Source: Chlorohelix sp037138995
Lineage (GTDB): Bacteria > Chloroflexota > Chloroflexia > Chloroheliales > Chloroheliaceae
Length of the DNA stretch: 64,000 bases
Assembly (NCBI RefSeq): GCF_037138995.1
Contig: NZ_JBAXHI010000004.1
Location: 1 to 64,000, forward strand
Direction: 5' to 3'
Shown: one piece after another, positions 44,845 through 53,798 of the stretch
Numbering within the stretch: the stretch's first letter is position 1
How the letters are laid out: each line of letters begins with the position of its first letter
Notes under the pieces: generated by a model
What the model was told of the DNA's origin: nothing
Database searches by the model: none
Seen by the model: only the letters and a program-made list of their open reading frames with translations
Position numbers and translations under genes: made by a program

Positions 44845-45276
44845 TTACTCCTGCTCATTAACTTGCAAACCGTTTACCTCATGTCCATGGGTAGCCTTGA
44901 ACATGGCAATATAATCTTCCCTGACCGGACTGAAAATATCGAGGGTAAGGCAAGGTTTATCGCCAATACCCCGTGCGGCATGCAAAACCCCGCCGGGAGC
45001 AAGGTATATATCACCTTTGGTTACGCGCTTGCCGTTTTCCTCTGCCAGATCGCCAATGTAAAAAATAAATTCGCCTTCCAGCACAGTACCCATCTGTTCG
45101 TGAGGGTGGCTATGTAGCGGCACTAACGCATTGGGTTCGAGAGTGACAAAGCTCATCGTCACGTTTTCACCGCTGAAAAGCTGCATTTTAATACCTTGTG
45201 CTAGTTCGAGAGGCTTAATGTTGTCAAGGTTATAAAACCCGGCTACAGCCTTAAGATTTTCCTGTATTTCGCTCAT
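44845..45276 (-). CDS. small cupin-domain protein
   Basis: 143 residues, a single cupin barrel. Motif 1 is in LVPLHSHPHEQMGTVLEGEF, with two His and the Glu-equivalent metal ligands, and motif 2 is in YLAPGGVLHAARGIG. It would bind a metal and could act on a small carboxylate or sugar. The start ATG 45276 has GAGGAT upstream. Eight bases separate it from the DHDPS-family gene downstream, so the two probably act on one pathway, for example sugar-acid breakdown. Exact role unknown. Confidence 0.75.
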   Translation of the reverse strand: MSEIQENLKAVAGFYNLDNIKPLELAQGIKMQLFSGENVTMSFVTLEPNALVPLHSHPHEQMGTVLEGEFIFYIGDLAEENGKRVTKGDIYLAPGGVLHAARGIGDKPCLTLDIFSPVREDYIAMFKATHGHEVNGLQVNEQE

Positions 45277-45305
45277 TTATTTATCCTCATTATTAAGCCA
45301 AACAC

Positions 45306-46256
45306 TTATTCAATATCGCGAATGCCGGGCTTGAGCGGTATCAGAAAAGCGATTACCAGCGCCACTCCAAGACTAATCCAGTCCCAGTAATGAAGAATCT
45401 GCTGTTTTGCCAACATATCTTGAAATTCAACCCAACTTACAAACTTCAGATTGTTGATGCCGATAATTGAAGCGTAAAGACATAATCCAAAAGTCAACAA
45501 TGTGGCAAGTACCGCTGCCAACATTACCAGAATACCTTGACGATTCTCGCTGCCGGAGCGCGTACTAACGCCCACTAAGAAGCCCACTACTGCAAAGCTT
45601 ACCATTAAGACCTGCCGCGTAATCAGACTGGCTATTCCAAAAAGCGCAGCGCATAAAACGCCAAAAATTACTCCTACCAGAAAGCCAACCGCAGCATGGG
45701 AGAAAGTACCGGGCGCAGAGTAAATTTGTTGTAGAGAAATGGCGCTGGCACACTCGTAGCAAATCTTTTTGCTTGACCCCATGAAGCCTTTAATTGTAAC
45801 TGAGGTTGCCAACGGCTTGATTTGGCGACAATTTGGACAAGTAAAATTGCCTTCGTAGAGAACGCTGCCGGGTCGCGGCTCAGTTATACCAAAACTGGCA
45901 ACGGTAGAACTGGTCAAAGAATCCATATTTACCGGTTGACGTGGCAATTTTAAAGACTGTAAGGTTGGTGGAGTAGGAACTTCCTGCGAATTTTTGGATT
46001 CAGGAATTGAAGCCATTTCGGGAAAGGGGGGTTTGGGTATCGCCCATAAATTATCAGGATTACTGGAGGGCGAGTTGTAATTCTCGTCAAAAATACTTGG
46101 CGGTAGGCTAATATGAGTCTGGTTTTGTTCTTCTAGCAGACGCGCTAAAATTTCGAGTGTGCCAGAAGAAGCGTTAGTGGTTAGTAGGGGTTTCCCGCAA
46201 TTGGCACAATCTGTTGCTTCGGTTTTATTTTTAAATCCGCAATATATGCAAAACAT
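45306..46256 (-). CDS. zinc-ribbon membrane protein of unknown function
   Basis: 316 residues. An N-terminal zinc ribbon, MFCIYCGFKNKTEATDCANC, is followed by a Pro/Ser-rich stretch (about 60-130). A second split Cys set follows: FTCPNCRQIKPLATSVTIKG then SSKKICYECA. Residues about 190-310 hold four hydrophobic spans (AAVGFLVGVIFGVLCAALFG; LVSFAVVGFLVGVS-like; ILVMLAAVLATLLTFGLCLY; WISLGVALVIAFLIPL). Such zinc-ribbon plus few-span proteins are common in Chloroflexota; no function is assigned. The ribosome site before ATG 46256 is weak. It lies between the cupin gene and tpiA on the same strand. Confidence 0.65.
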   Translation of the reverse strand: MFCIYCGFKNKTEATDCANCGKPLLTTNASSGTLEILARLLEEQNQTHISLPPSIFDENYNSPSSNPDNLWAIPKPPFPEMASIPESKNSQEVPTPPTLQSLKLPRQPVNMDSLTSSTVASFGITEPRPGSVLYEGNFTCPNCRQIKPLATSVTIKGFMGSSKKICYECASAISLQQIYSAPGTFSHAAVGFLVGVIFGVLCAALFGIASLITRQVLMVSFAVVGFLVGVSTRSGSENRQGILVMLAAVLATLLTFGLCLYASIIGINNLKFVSWVEFQDMLAKQQILHYWDWISLGVALVIAFLIPLKPGIRDIE

Positions 46257-46329
46257 CTTGTTGCTTCGCTGTAAAAATGCAACGGGTGCAAGGCGGAAAT
46301 CCCTGCCCCGTCAAAAGCTGCACAACCCC

Positions 46330-47130
46330 TTATTTGCGGGCAGATACCTCAAGGGTAGTTGCCACAATCTGTACGAAATCGTTAGCCTTCAAGCTTGCGC
46401 CACCCACCAACGCCCCATCAACTTCAGGCTGGCTTAAATACTCGGCGATATTCTTAGCGTTTACGCTACCGCCATATTGAATACGCACCGCATTTGCCAA
46501 TTCTGCATCGTAAAGCTCGGTTAGTACCTTGCGGATATGAGCGGATATGGTATTGGCGTATTCACCGTTAGCCGCTTTACCTGTACCGATTGCCCAAATA
46601 GGCTCGTAGGCAATAACTGCTGTACTTGCGTCTTGGCGACTAATGCCCTCAAACGCGCCGCGCACTTGCCGCTCTACCACTGCTTGAGCTTGCCCGGCTT
46701 CATTCTGTTCCAGATTCTCACCTACCGCAATAATTGGCGTGATGTCATGTTTAAAAGCGGCTTTGACCTTACGGTTAACATCGGCATCGGTTTCCCCTAA
46801 TAGGGTGCGCCTTTCGCTATGCCCGATTATAACGTAATCGCAAAACTCGCGAAGCATGAGCGGAGAGACCTCGCCGGTAAAAGCGCCTTCCTCTTCCCAG
46901 TACATATTCTGCGCGCCCAATTTTATTTCTGTATCTTCCAGCAACTCGGTTTGAACGGCAAAGAGCGCAAGAAAAGGCGGGCAAAGCACCACTTCAACCC
47001 CTTCAAACGAGTCAAGGTCGTCCATCATATCTTCTACAAGGTCGAGAGCTTCGTCAACAGTTTTATTCATCTTCCAGTTACCGGCGATTATAGGAGTACG
47101 TTTACCGGAACTGAACCTGTTAATCTGCAA
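46330..47130 (-). CDS. tpiA: triosephosphate isomerase
   Basis: Glycolytic enzyme that interconverts dihydroxyacetone phosphate and glyceraldehyde 3-phosphate. The conserved N-terminus RTPIIAGNWKMNKT carries the catalytic Lys, VIIGHSERR the His, and VIAYEPIWAIGTGKAANGEY the Glu and loop 6. The C-terminus has IQYGGSVNAKN and VDGALVGGASL. The start is taken as TTG 47130, giving about 266 residues, because GGAGG lies eight bases upstream. An ATG further upstream (47211) would add about 27 residues with no family match and run through that ribosome site. It follows pgk. Confidence 0.93.
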   Translation of the reverse strand: MQINRFSSGKRTPIIAGNWKMNKTVDEALDLVEDMMDDLDSFEGVEVVLCPPFLALFAVQTELLEDTEIKLGAQNMYWEEEGAFTGEVSPLMLREFCDYVIIGHSERRTLLGETDADVNRKVKAAFKHDITPIIAVGENLEQNEAGQAQAVVERQVRGAFEGISRQDASTAVIAYEPIWAIGTGKAANGEYANTISAHIRKVLTELYDAELANAVRIQYGGSVNAKNIAEYLSQPEVDGALVGGASLKANDFVQIVATTLEVSARK

Positions 47131-47181
47131 AATATTTCCTCCATACGGCAGTGTATAAACTCTATGCTTTATGATAGAATA

Positions 47182-47208
47182 CCCCCTTTCCTGAAAAAGG
47201 AAAAGGGG
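47182..47208 (-). promoter_or_regulatory. stem-loop between pgk and tpiA
   Basis: CCCCTTTTCC and GGAAAGGGGG (minus strand) form a hairpin of about ten pairs with a small bulge and a seven-base loop. No good T-run follows, so it may protect or process the pgk-tpiA mRNA rather than end it. Confidence 0.4.
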
Positions 47209-47217
47209 CAAGATGTA

Positions 47218-48399
47218 CTATTTATCGTTGAGAGCCGCTACACCGGGTAAAATTCGCCCTTCCAGAAATTCAAGGCTTGCGCCGCCGCCGGTGCTGATGT
47301 GGGTCATTTTGTCTGCCAAACCGCTCTGCTCAACTGCTGCCACGCTCTCACCGCCGCCGATGATGGTGGTGCCGTCCACTTCTGCCAGAGCTTGTGCCAC
47401 TGCGGTTGTGCCTTTGGCAAAAGCCTCAAACTCGAACACGCCCATAGGTCCGTTCCAGATTATTGTTTTAGCATCTTTCAGACGCGCTTTGTAATCTGCT
47501 ACGGCGGCGGGTCCAATATCGAGAATACGGGTGCCTGCTGCTACTTTGTCGGGGGTAGTAATGCTGTAACTTGCATCTGGAGCAAAACGATCTGCTGCCA
47601 CCACATCAACCGGAAGCACGATTCGAGTGCCTTCTGCGCTACCCAGCAATTCCTTAGCCAGCTCTACTTTGTCATTTTCCACCAGCGAATCGGCAACGTC
47701 AAAGCCCTTCGCTTTAAAGAAGGTGTTAGCCATACCACCACCGATGAGCAGGGTATCAACCTTGACGCGGGTGAGCAGGTTCTGAATCACGCCGATTTTG
47801 TCCGAAACTTTCGCGCCGCCCAGAATCGCTATCAAGGGGCGAGTGGGATTGGAAAGCGCTCCGCCCATGATTTCGAGTTCTTTTTGCATCAGGTAGCCCG
47901 CTACACTCTCGCTAATGTAGTGGGTTACGCCTTCGGTGCTGGCATGGGCGCGATGGGCAGTGCCGAAAGCATCGTTCACATACACATCGCCTAGCGCGGC
48001 GAGTTGCTTCGCAAAATCAGGGTTGTTCTTTTCTTCTTCTGCATGAAAGCGTAGGTTCTCCAGCAACGCCACGTCCCCATCCTTGAGGGCATTTACCGCT
48101 GCTTCTACATCCGCGCCCACGCAATCATCAAGTTTGGTCACGGGCTTACCGAGCAGTTCGGCAAGATGGGTGGCAATCGGGTTCAGGCGCAACTTGTCTT
48201 CCGCCCCTTTTGGTCTGCCAAGGTGCGACATTAAAATTACTTTCGCCCCTTTTCCCGCCAAATAATTAATTGTAGGTATGGCAGAGCGAATGCGAGTGTC
48301 GTCAGTAATCTGTCCATTTTCCAAAGGTACGTTGAAATCCACGCGCACCAGTACGCGCTTTCCGCTGACAACTACATCTTCGATAGTTTTTTTGTTCAT
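47218..48399 (-). CDS. pgk: phosphoglycerate kinase
   Basis: Makes ATP from 1,3-bisphosphoglycerate in glycolysis. Start ATG 48399 (MNKKTIEDVVVSGKRVLVRV), about 393 residues, with AGGATG upstream. The upstream in-frame start at 48462 lacks family sequence. Signatures: VDFNVPLENGQITDDTRI, MSHLGRPKGA, FGTAHRAHAST, the hinge region and the nucleotide end GGGESVAAVEQSGLADKM, HISTGGGASLEFLEG. It is followed by tpiA, so two adjacent steps of lower glycolysis share an operon. Confidence 0.96.
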   Translation of the reverse strand: MNKKTIEDVVVSGKRVLVRVDFNVPLENGQITDDTRIRSAIPTINYLAGKGAKVILMSHLGRPKGAEDKLRLNPIATHLAELLGKPVTKLDDCVGADVEAAVNALKDGDVALLENLRFHAEEEKNNPDFAKQLAALGDVYVNDAFGTAHRAHASTEGVTHYISESVAGYLMQKELEIMGGALSNPTRPLIAILGGAKVSDKIGVIQNLLTRVKVDTLLIGGGMANTFFKAKGFDVADSLVENDKVELAKELLGSAEGTRIVLPVDVVAADRFAPDASYSITTPDKVAAGTRILDIGPAAVADYKARLKDAKTIIWNGPMGVFEFEAFAKGTTAVAQALAEVDGTTIIGGGESVAAVEQSGLADKMTHISTGGGASLEFLEGRILPGVAALNDK

Positions 48400-48512
48400 A
48401 ATAACTGACCCATCCTTGTTTACATAAATATTCTTCGTTACTCTTTTTACTGCGGGTGACAACCTGAGAACTAACGTTACTCAGTATTTATAACTGCAAA
48501 CTGCGTCAAACT

Positions 48513-48806
48513 TCATTTGTACGGTGGCGCTAAGAATAAGTTCTTACGCACTGTTAACGTAGAACAAGCGCAAGTCAAAGCCTGTCCGGAATCGTGGGAA
48601 ACAGGCATAGCAACCGGGTTGGCAAATCGGGAATTAAATTTATAATGCTGGTAAATATCAAAAAGCTGGAAATAGGCAGCTTTTAAAGGGTCGGTCAGAC
48701 TAAACGCAGCCAATGTTAAAACTGCATCCGGGTTCTGTACTACTCGAAATTTCAAGGCTTGGCGACCGTTTCGCCTCAATCCGATAATACCCATGCCGCT
48801 GGGCAT
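48513..48806 (-). CDS. small hypothetical protein (97 residues)
   Basis: Not recognised. The call rests on translation signals: the minus strand reads GGAAAGGAGATACCCTCA then ATG 48806, an excellent ribosome site at the right distance. The protein is basic, with no signal peptide or membrane span. It begins MPSGMGIIGLRRNGRQALKF and contains LTDPLKAAYFQLFDIYQHYK; two Cys lie close together near the C-terminus (TCACSTL). It stands alone upstream of pgk. A non-coding origin cannot be excluded. Confidence 0.5.
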   Translation of the reverse strand: MPSGMGIIGLRRNGRQALKFRVVQNPDAVLTLAAFSLTDPLKAAYFQLFDIYQHYKFNSRFANPVAMPVSHDSGQALTCACSTLTVRKNLFLAPPYK

Positions 48807-49052
48807 TGAGGGTATCTCCTTTCCACGATTTCCGGGTAGAGGAGCAGTTACTAACTTTTTAGATAGAGAAAGCTAACTTAGTGTTCTTGTTTCAATTATT
48901 ATAGCATGCGCTAAAGGACTAAGCCAAATGCTTATGGTTCTAAAGCTTGGATGCTACCGTTGGCGAACTGCCCACAAATTTAGAAAAATGCTCAGGAAGC
49001 GGGTTTGGGGGCAGCCAGTTTGAAAATCTTTTAAGAGATATAAGTTCTCGGT

Positions 49053-50513
49053 TTAGAAATCTCGCTTAACCCACTCCTCCGGGTCAACACCAATAGCGCC
49101 AATTCGTATTTCCCAATGCAAGTGCGCTCCGGTGGAAAGCCCGGTTGTGCCAACTTTTCCGATTAAATCGCCCTGATTTAGCATATCACCCACCTTTACA
49201 GTGATAACCGATTGGTGGAAATAGGCGCTATGCACCCCTAACCCATGATCTATAATCACAATTCCGCCCCGCACTTTCTGAAATTCTGCCAGCACAACCA
49301 TCCCACGCTGTGGCGCTTTAATCGGTGTACCTTGTGGTATCCCAAAATCTATTGCGTCATGGATTTCGCTTCCACCGCCTACATAATCGCGGCGAGAACC
49401 AAAGGGCGTAGTGATGGGTCCGGTAAGGGGCAAGCTAAAACGCCCACTCCAAAGCTTTACAGGAGTGACCTGATTGTAAAAGCTGTAAACCCGGTCACGT
49501 TCGCGTTGCTGTTCCGCATCGCTGCCAAGACTAGATTCTACAGCGGGGTCAAGCTGAATGGTTTGGTGTTCAAATTGACCCGCCAGAATTCCTATGTTCT
49601 GCTCAAAGCGTCGCACTACCCCAGTGTTATCAATAATTTCTGTTAGCAGTAGTTGTGGACGCAAAGCAGCATTACTGGCAACCGGTGTATAAGCAACTAA
49701 TTCGTTTGCTTGAGAAACGAATGTTAATTTCTGACCGTTGAAACTAGCGATAACATTAGAAGGCACACTTCCTAGCGCCCGCACTTTGAGAGTGCGTCCC
49801 TGCACCACTGCGCCAGAATCTGGGCGAACACTGAAAGTTTGGGGCAAGTGGTGTCCGGTTAGCCGGAATGAGTCTGTACCCAACAATCCTAATAACACCT
49901 CATATTCAGTCCCGCTAAATTCGGGATGATACTCAAAGCGGTTGCGTTCAAAATACTGCACGGTATAACCACCTTCGGTAAATTCTTCCGAGAGGGGAAA
50001 TCCAAAAATAGCCAAACCCCCATGGCTATCCCAGTAACGTTTAAATCCCGCGCTCAGAGTGTGCCGAGTCTCGGTGAAATAATAACGGCTTGAGGTACTA
50101 GGCACATAGGGTGCTGGGTCAAATTTACGCCCAATAATAGTTTGAACTCCCAACAAACCTAACTCTATCTCGTAAGGTGTTCCCTTAAATTCAGGATGAT
50201 ACTCGAACCTCGCTCTCTCAAAATACTGGACGGTATAAGTTTTCCCATCAATCGGGTTTGTTTCCGAGTATTCTTCTGATAGTGGGAAGCCAAACTGAGC
50301 CAAGCCTCCGTGCTGCTGCCAATAGGTGCGAAAGCCACCACTCAAGTAATGCCCAGTATCAGGAAAATAGGTGCGAGTAGGGTCAGTAGAAGATGGCGCG
50401 GGCAGGCTATCTCCCGGATCGAGTGCTACAGCGAAGGCTGGCACAGGTTCAACCAATATTGATAGCAAGAAAACCAAAGTAAAAAATACACCTGCTGGTC
50501 TTATCACTTTCAC
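49053..50513 (-). CDS. secreted M23-family endopeptidase with tandem LGFP-like modules
   Basis: About 487 residues. The start is GTG 50513 because GAGGAG lies eight bases upstream and a signal peptide begins at once (VIRPAGVFFTLVFLLSILVE, ending AFA). Two similar modules of about 75 residues follow, each with 'Y-F-x-x-T-x-H-x-L-S-x-GF-x-x-YW-x-x-HGGLA-x-FGFPLSEE', then YTVQYFER, FEYHPEF and LGLLG. A beta-sandwich (about 220-320) precedes the M23 domain: HDAIDFGIPQGTPIKAPQRG, IVIIDHGLGVHSAYFHQS and THLHWE-like GAHLHWEIRIG hold the zinc ligands. It likely cuts peptidoglycan or a related wall polymer outside the cell. Confidence 0.85.
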   Translation of the reverse strand: MKVIRPAGVFFTLVFLLSILVEPVPAFAVALDPGDSLPAPSSTDPTRTYFPDTGHYLSGGFRTYWQQHGGLAQFGFPLSEEYSETNPIDGKTYTVQYFERARFEYHPEFKGTPYEIELGLLGVQTIIGRKFDPAPYVPSTSSRYYFTETRHTLSAGFKRYWDSHGGLAIFGFPLSEEFTEGGYTVQYFERNRFEYHPEFSGTEYEVLLGLLGTDSFRLTGHHLPQTFSVRPDSGAVVQGRTLKVRALGSVPSNVIASFNGQKLTFVSQANELVAYTPVASNAALRPQLLLTEIIDNTGVVRRFEQNIGILAGQFEHQTIQLDPAVESSLGSDAEQQRERDRVYSFYNQVTPVKLWSGRFSLPLTGPITTPFGSRRDYVGGGSEIHDAIDFGIPQGTPIKAPQRGMVVLAEFQKVRGGIVIIDHGLGVHSAYFHQSVITVKVGDMLNQGDLIGKVGTTGLSTGAHLHWEIRIGAIGVDPEEWVKRDF

Positions 50514-51073
50514 TTTTGGAACTCCTCTATTCAAAGTGGATTCTTTTGAGAATAAAAACTGCAACCATTTTATGCTACTTTAGCTGAAAATGCAGTTGTT
50601 ATACGCGGAGTTTTCAATGGTAGCTTAGGATGCCAAATTGCGGCAAATGGCTTGCTACTAACGAAGTCTGTAGCTGAGATTAGCGGGGAATCGGTACTAA
50701 GGTAACATTGTGAAATATAGAACTTTAAATTACACTATATATATACGAATAATTATGTATGAATATTTAATCTTTTTATATCTAGCAACAGAGTTTGTAA
50801 AAGGAAAACTCCATTACTAAAGTGGTAGCAAATACGTCCCAGCTCTATATCATACCAACAACGCAAGCTGCTCTAACATTTCTAAAATACGTGTTAGCTA
50901 GGCTCACTAACTAAAATCCTCGCCAATGCTCTTCCTGTTTTTGCTTTAAGAAAGTTGAGTGGCGAACAGCCTTGTATTCGTATTGTCTTTTTTGGTTTGT
51001 AGTCTGGGGTGTGTAGCATTTGAACAGCTTCAAAAGAAACTTCTGTTTTGGAGCTAGTAAGGATTGAATCGCG
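50514..51073. other. divergent intergenic region (560 bases)
   Basis: Between the leftward M23 gene and the rightward glycosidase. It is AT-rich, with a run of TATATATAC near 50736. No coding potential, RNA gene or clear promoter pair was recognised. The length leaves room for a long 5' leader of the glycosidase gene. Confidence 0.4.
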
Positions 51074-53635
51074 ATGAAGAACAAACGGATTGTCGTTTTT
51101 GGCTTGTTCCTTATGCTAAGTAGCATCTTAATTGGACTCATAGCCTTTATTTCCAGTTCCGATACTATTAAGACTCAAGCAGCAACCCCTGCTTCCAACG
51201 TTTTAACAATTAATAATTCAGCGGTAAAACACACCTTTTCCAGCAAAATGCTGGGAGTAAATATGGTCAATTGGGAACATGCTTGGGGCAAACCCTATCC
51301 GGGCGATGTTACCGGATTGGCGCAAGCTTTAAAGGCTGCTAAAATCGGTCTTATCCGATATGGCGGGGGGAACTGGACTAATACTCTTGGTTGGGATCGT
51401 ACCGCAGAACGGACTCCCTATACCGGGTGGCCCAATGCCACTAACGGTCCTTATTGGTTCCAGTTTAATCCACGCGAAATTGACAGCCTTGCTAAATTGG
51501 CACAATTATCAGGTGCGGACGTGCTGATTGAAGTAAATGTTTCCACCAATAACCCGACTATGTGGGCTGATATGGTCAAATACACCAATGTGGAGCATAA
51601 TTACAAGTTCAAATACTGGGAAATTGGCAATGAGTTGGATTTAGCAAGCTCTACGCCTAGCCCAGATGAATATGTCACTCGCCTTGGTCAATATACCGAC
51701 GCAATGATGAGCGTTGACCCAACCATTAGCATTACTGCATCGGCGGCGGCATCTCCCTATGAAGCAACCCGGTTGGGTTACAATGATACTATTACCACGC
51801 TTTCTCAATATCTCACCAAGCCCTATACAATGGTTTCTCCAAAGGGTAATAAAATTAAGGCTTTATCGTATCACTGGTATCAAGCCTGTAACAGCGTTAC
51901 CGCTGCGGATTTACAACTTTATCAATATAGTGGCTTGGCTACCAACTCTTGGCGCAATAATTACTCGCGTATAGAAGCCGATTTGATGCCGCTACGGGTT
52001 ACCAATGAGATTACTCATGATTCGATTCCACAGGGTGTTACAGAGCTTAACTTTGACGCATGTAATTATGATAATCCCATGAACGGGAATTTTTTGAATG
52101 CGCTATGGACTACCGATGTATTGGGACGTATGGCTTACAATGGTGCCGATTTTGCCACTCGTTGGGAAGGTTACGGTACACAGGGTTACGGCATGATTTA
52201 TCCGAATGATAGCCTTAATCCCACCCAACTTTATGCGCGTCCGGCTTATTATGCCTATTTAATGTATGCCAATTATTTCGGGGATCAGATGGTGGAATCT
52301 AGTAGCAACGACAATGCCCGTTTATCTGTATGGGCTTCGCGAGATTCTACTGATACTACCAAGTTAAAGCTAATGGTCACTAACCTTTCGGCAAATGAGT
52401 TGCCTACTACACTTAATACCACAGGCTTTACTGCCGGTTCGGGTAGCTTGTACCAGTTGAGAAGCGCCAAACCGGCGGATATTAGCGCTGCCAGCCTAAC
52501 GGCACCGGCTACAATCAATGGCGTATCTGTTAATATGATGGATGTAGCCGGAAGTCTTAACGGTATTAAGCCAGTGGCGTTGGCGGTATCAGGTTCTTCC
52601 TTTAACTATACTTTTCCAGCGTATTCCACGACTGCCATTATTTTGACGAGCGGTAATGTAATTTCAACGCCTACACCTACCGCAACAGCGATACCAACCG
52701 CTACGGCTACACCAAATCCTACTACCACCGCGCCTGTCGCAACCGCTACGCCCACTCCTAGCTCTAACACGCCTATTCCAACCGCAACCGCTACGGCTAC
52801 TGCAGGTGGGCAGAGTATTACTACTTCGGTAACTACTTCTAAAACAATGGTCAATCCCGGTCAAGCAGTTACGCTTAATACTATTGTAAAAGCAGGGAGT
52901 AGCGCTGCTACTTGGTTGGTAGATACCGAAATATATTGCTCTACCGATAAGGTGAACTGGACTAAGGATTTCCAAAATTATCGCGACTCGCAAAAATTTA
53001 CCGCCGGGCAAACTCTCTCATATGCCGATACTTGGAACGTGCCTTCAAATCACGCTACTGCTCAGTGTGTAATCAAGGTAGGTCTCTTTTTACCGGGATG
53101 GAGCAGTCAGGTAATGTTTAGCGATGTTGGGACAATTGCAGTTGGCAATACTTCGCCTCCAACCAATACGCCTACACCAGTTCCTACAACCCCAACTGGG
53201 ACTGTCGGCACTGGTCTCAAAGGCGAATATTTTGACAATGTTGATTTTACAAACCTTAAACTCACCCGTGTTGATAAGACTGTGAACTTTAATTGGGGTA
53301 ATGGCTCACCAGACTCTTCAATCGGAGTGGATACTTTCTCGGTACGCTGGTCTGGTCAGGTGCTACCACAGTTCTCCGAGACTTACACTTTCTACACCCA
53401 ATCTGATGATGGGGTGCGGTTATGGGTAAACGGACAATTGTTGGTAGATAACTGGACTAATCACGCTTCTGTTCAGAATAGCGGTACTATTCAACTTACC
53501 GCCGGGCAAAAGTATTACATCCGAATGGAATATTATGATAACCGTGGTTCGGCAATAGCAAAACTGTCTTGGTCTAGCCCTAGCCAGAGCAAGCAGATTA
53601 TACCTGTGAACCGCTTGTTCCCTGCTGCCGGATAA
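51074..53635 (+). CDS. secreted clan GH-A glycoside hydrolase with C-terminal PA14 domain
   Basis: 853 residues. Signal peptide or anchor at 1-36 (IVVFGLFLMLSSILIGLIAF). The catalytic TIM-barrel region (about 40-440) has RYGGGNWTNTLGWD, the acid/base Glu in YWEIGNELDL, and a likely nucleophile Glu in QGVTELNFDACNYDNPMNG, the spacing used by GH39/44/51-type enzymes; the exact family is not assigned. A beta-sandwich (about 440-520) and a Thr/Pro spacer (about 525-585) follow. Then a carbohydrate-binding-like beta domain (about 590-695, SITTSVTTSKTMVNPGQAVT), a second short spacer, and PA14 (about 715-850, GLKGEYFDNVDF, YTFYTQSDDGVRLWVNGQLL). It probably cleaves plant or microbial polysaccharide outside the cell. 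Confidence 0.8.
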   Translation: MKNKRIVVFGLFLMLSSILIGLIAFISSSDTIKTQAATPASNVLTINNSAVKHTFSSKMLGVNMVNWEHAWGKPYPGDVTGLAQALKAAKIGLIRYGGGNWTNTLGWDRTAERTPYTGWPNATNGPYWFQFNPREIDSLAKLAQLSGADVLIEVNVSTNNPTMWADMVKYTNVEHNYKFKYWEIGNELDLASSTPSPDEYVTRLGQYTDAMMSVDPTISITASAAASPYEATRLGYNDTITTLSQYLTKPYTMVSPKGNKIKALSYHWYQACNSVTAADLQLYQYSGLATNSWRNNYSRIEADLMPLRVTNEITHDSIPQGVTELNFDACNYDNPMNGNFLNALWTTDVLGRMAYNGADFATRWEGYGTQGYGMIYPNDSLNPTQLYARPAYYAYLMYANYFGDQMVESSSNDNARLSVWASRDSTDTTKLKLMVTNLSANELPTTLNTTGFTAGSGSLYQLRSAKPADISAASLTAPATINGVSVNMMDVAGSLNGIKPVALAVSGSSFNYTFPAYSTTAIILTSGNVISTPTPTATAIPTATATPNPTTTAPVATATPTPSSNTPIPTATATATAGGQSITTSVTTSKTMVNPGQAVTLNTIVKAGSSAATWLVDTEIYCSTDKVNWTKDFQNYRDSQKFTAGQTLSYADTWNVPSNHATAQCVIKVGLFLPGWSSQVMFSDVGTIAVGNTSPPTNTPTPVPTTPTGTVGTGLKGEYFDNVDFTNLKLTRVDKTVNFNWGNGSPDSSIGVDTFSVRWSGQVLPQFSETYTFYTQSDDGVRLWVNGQLLVDNWTNHASVQNSGTIQLTAGQKYYIRMEYYDNRGSAIAKLSWSSPSQSKQIIPVNRLFPAAG

Positions 53636-53673
53636 CCGGATATTGCCTGATTAATTAATCGCTATAATGAAAT

Positions 53674-53705
53674 GGTCAATCTCTACAAGGGGTTGACCTT
53701 TTTAT
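53674..53705 (+). terminator. terminator after the PA14 glycosidase
   Basis: GGTCAA (53674-53679) pairs with TTGACC (53693-53698), extendable by a G-T pair, with a loop of about a dozen bases, followed by TTTTTATT. Confidence 0.65.
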
Positions 53706-53798
53706 TGGTGTTAGCGCAATGAACTTGTCGCCTTCGGGTGAGCGTGTTATCTTTTGTAGGGTTTGAGTACATTATTTACAAGATAGGCAGACGACAAT

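Noticed and set aside
47131..47211. 27-residue N-terminal extension of triosephosphate isomerase
   Set aside because: It covers the GGAGG ribosome site of the TTG start and the pgk-tpiA gap, and has no match to the family.
50911..51141. Small minus-strand gene upstream of the glycosidase
   Set aside because: It overlaps the start of a well-supported gene, has no ribosome site and shows no recognisable sequence.
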